This document shows positions 42,318 through 43,867 of a stretch of DNA of 43,867 nucleotides, one piece after another. Position numbers and translations under genes: made by a program. Origin of the DNA: Acidimicrobiales bacterium (GTDB lineage: Bacteria > Actinomycetota > Acidimicrobiia > Acidimicrobiales > Iamiaceae). The DNA is taken from the NCBI GenBank assembly GCA_030447445.1, contig JAUJOW010000018.1, positions 1-43,867 of the forward strand, in the 5' to 3' direction. Below the pieces are notes generated by a model. That model was not told the DNA's origin. It saw nothing but the letters and a program-made list of their open reading frames with translations, and ran no database searches. How positions within the stretch are numbered: position 1 is the stretch's first letter; each line of letters starts with the position of its first letter.

Positions 42318-43867
42318 ATGTCCGAGGCCGTCACCGCCCGAGCCGACGGCGGCGCCGACCAGCCGGCGCACCGCTACGACGCCGCCCTGGCCGAGCGGAT
42401 TGAACTGGCCTGGCAGGACCGGTGGGAGCGCGAGGGCACCCTCCACACGCCGAACCCCACCGGCCCGCTGCGAGACGGGTTCGAGGCCGTGGCCGGGCGG
42501 CCGAAGCTGTACGTGCTGGACATGTTCCCCTACCCGAGCGGCGCCGGCCTCCACGTCGGGCACCCGCTCGGGTACATCGGCACCGACGTCTACGCCCGGT
42601 ACCAGCGCATGACCGGGCACAACGTCATCCACGCCATGGGCTATGACGCCTTCGGCCTGCCCGCCGAGCAGTACGCCGTGCAGACCGGCCAGCAACCCAG
42701 GACCACCACTGACGCCAACATCGCCACGATGCGCCGCCAGCTCCGCCGGTTGGGACTGGCCCACGACCCCCGCCGCAGCGTGGCCACCACCGATCCCGCC
42801 TACTACCGCTGGACGCAGTGGATCTTCCTGCAGATCTTCGGGTCCTGGTACGACCCCCGCGCCGACCGGGCCCGTCCCATCCACGAGCTGGAGGCCGAGC
42901 TCGACGCCGGCACCCGCTGGCCGGCCGAGGGGACCAACCCCTTCGGGCGACCGTGGGCCGAGCTGTCGAGCGTCGAACGCCGCCGGGTGGTGGACGCTCA
43001 CCGCCTCGCCTACCGGCACGAGGCGCCGGTCAACTGGTGCCCCGGCCTCGGCACCGTCCTGGCCAACGAGGAGGTCACCGCCGACGGCCGTTCCGAGCGG
43101 GGCAACTTCCCCGTCTACCGGCGGCCGCTCGAGCAGTGGATGCTCCGCATCACGGCCTACGCCGACCGGTTGCTGGCCGACCTCGAGGCGCTCGACTGGC
43201 CGGCGTCGATCAAGCTGATGCAGCGCAACTGGATCGGGCGGAGCACCGGGGCCGAGGTGGCCTTCCGGTCACCGGCCGGGGACATCGAGGTCTTCACCAC
43301 CCGGCCCGACACCCTTTTCGGGGCGACCTACGTGGTCCTGGCCCCCGAGCACCCCATGGTGGACGCCCTGGCTGCCGCCAACTGGCCCGACGGCACCCCC
43401 GAGGGGTGGACGGGCGGGGCCACCTCCCCGGCCGAGGCCGTGGCCCGGTACCGGGACGCCGCCAGCCGCCGGTCAGAGCTCGAGCGCCAGGCCGAGGGGC
43501 GGGCCAAGACCGGTGTGTTCACCGGGTCCTTCGCCACCAACCCGGCCAACGGCTCCGCCGTCCCCGTCTTCGTGGCCGACTACGTGCTCATGGGCTACGG
43601 CACCGGGGCAATCATGGCCGTCCCCGGTCAGGACCAGCGGGACTGGGAGTTCGCCCGAGCCTTCGGTCTGCCCATCGTGCGGACCGTCGCACCCCCGCCC
43701 GGCTTCGACGGCGAGGCCTATGTGGGCGAGGGCCCGGCCACCAACAGCGGCTTCCTCGACGGCCTGGGAGTGGCCGACGCCAAGGCCGCCATCGTCGAGT
43801 GGCTGGAAGCCGAGGGAAGGGGGCGGGGCAGGGTCACCTACAAGCTGCGGGACTGGCTGTTCAGCCG
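42318..43867 (+). CDS. leuS: Leucyl-tRNA synthetase, 5' part only
   Basis: Class I synthetase for leucine. About 516 codons are present before the right edge. After a 20-residue variable start come [20 protein letters not shown] and the HIGH region [20 protein letters not shown], with [20 protein letters not shown]. The zinc-like insertion has [20 protein letters not shown]. The CP1 editing domain follows ([20 protein letters not shown], then [20 protein letters not shown]). The sequence ends at the return to the catalytic domain ([10 protein letters not shown]), so KMSKS and the anticodon domain are beyond the window. An insertion at about residues 175-215 is typical of actinobacterial forms. 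Confidence 0.96.
   Translation, partial: MSEAVTARADGGADQPAHRYDAALAERIELAWQDRWEREGTLHTPNPTGPLRDGFEAVAGRPKLYVLDMFPYPSGAGLHVGHPLGYIGTDVYARYQRMTGHNVIHAMGYDAFGLPAEQYAVQTGQQPRTTTDANIATMRRQLRRLGLAHDPRRSVATTDPAYYRWTQWIFLQIFGSWYDPRADRARPIHELEAELDAGTRWPAEGTNPFGRPWAELSSVERRRVVDAHRLAYRHEAPVNWCPGLGTVLANEEVTADGRSERGNFPVYRRPLEQWMLRITAYADRLLADLEALDWPASIKLMQRNWIGRSTGAEVAFRSPAGDIEVFTTRPDTLFGATYVVLAPEHPMVDALAAANWPDGTPEGWTGGATSPAEAVARYRDAASRRSELERQAEGRAKTGVFTGSFATNPANGSAVPVFVADYVLMGYGTGAIMAVPGQDQRDWEFARAFGLPIVRTVAPPPGFDGEAYVGEGPATNSGFLDGLGVADAKAAIVEWLEAEGRGRGRVTYKLRDWLFS

Noticed and set aside
1..43867. CRISPR array, integron or prophage
   Set aside because: No regularly spaced repeats, integrase, phage structural genes or cas genes are present. 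Gene order is mostly conserved housekeeping.

Overview
The window is about 44 kb of very GC-rich, gene-dense chromosome. It looks like an actinobacterium and most resembles the Acidimicrobiia. This placement is inferred from gene content (a BldD homologue, two F420-type LLM oxidoreductases, a DUF222/HNH (13E12-type) gene, an Rv2466c-like DsbA protein, an AccD-AccA fusion) and was not tested by phylogeny. Most of it is housekeeping chromosome. There is no CRISPR array, rRNA, tRNA or intact transposon that I can see.

Layout from left to right. Positions 1-6445 (minus) hold a tightly packed chain ppdK > terC > dnaG > rpoD, with rpoD cut by the left edge. Positions 6514-8790 (plus) hold an LLM oxidoreductase and a decayed DUF222/HNH gene behind a promoter that contains a LexA-type SOS box. 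Positions 9002-12275 (minus) hold glyS followed by two overlapping genes that both carry PD-(D/E)XK nuclease signatures; this is the only convincing accessory island. Positions 12346-21123 hold csaA, a TM2 protein, uppS-recO, a DinG-like helicase, an Rv2466c-like protein and the phoH-ybeY-CNNM-era operon. Positions 21198-22168 hold a hypothetical gene and an abrupt junction where an HTH gene and a LysM gene are both truncated. Positions 22188-30145 (minus) hold lepA, hrcA, dnaJ, rsmE, bldD, hemW and accDA. Positions 30266-36283 hold rpsT on plus, then comEA-comEC-folP-holA, a small HExxH protein and a thioredoxin-TPR protein on minus. The right end has a kinase-like phosphotransferase, a PAC2 protein, a second LLM oxidoreductase, a VapBC-like module, a GNAT, an acyl-AMP ligase and the 5' part of leuS.

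Three themes recur. Genes within operons are usually joined by GTGA/ATGA/TGATG stop-start overlaps. Genes that lead transcription units very often have a TANNNT hexamer only 6-9 bases before the start codon, which predicts leaderless mRNAs. Several conserved genes (lepA, hrcA, accDA, comEA) carry small indels, many in G/C homopolymers. Those may be sequencing errors rather than biology, so broken genes here should be read with caution.
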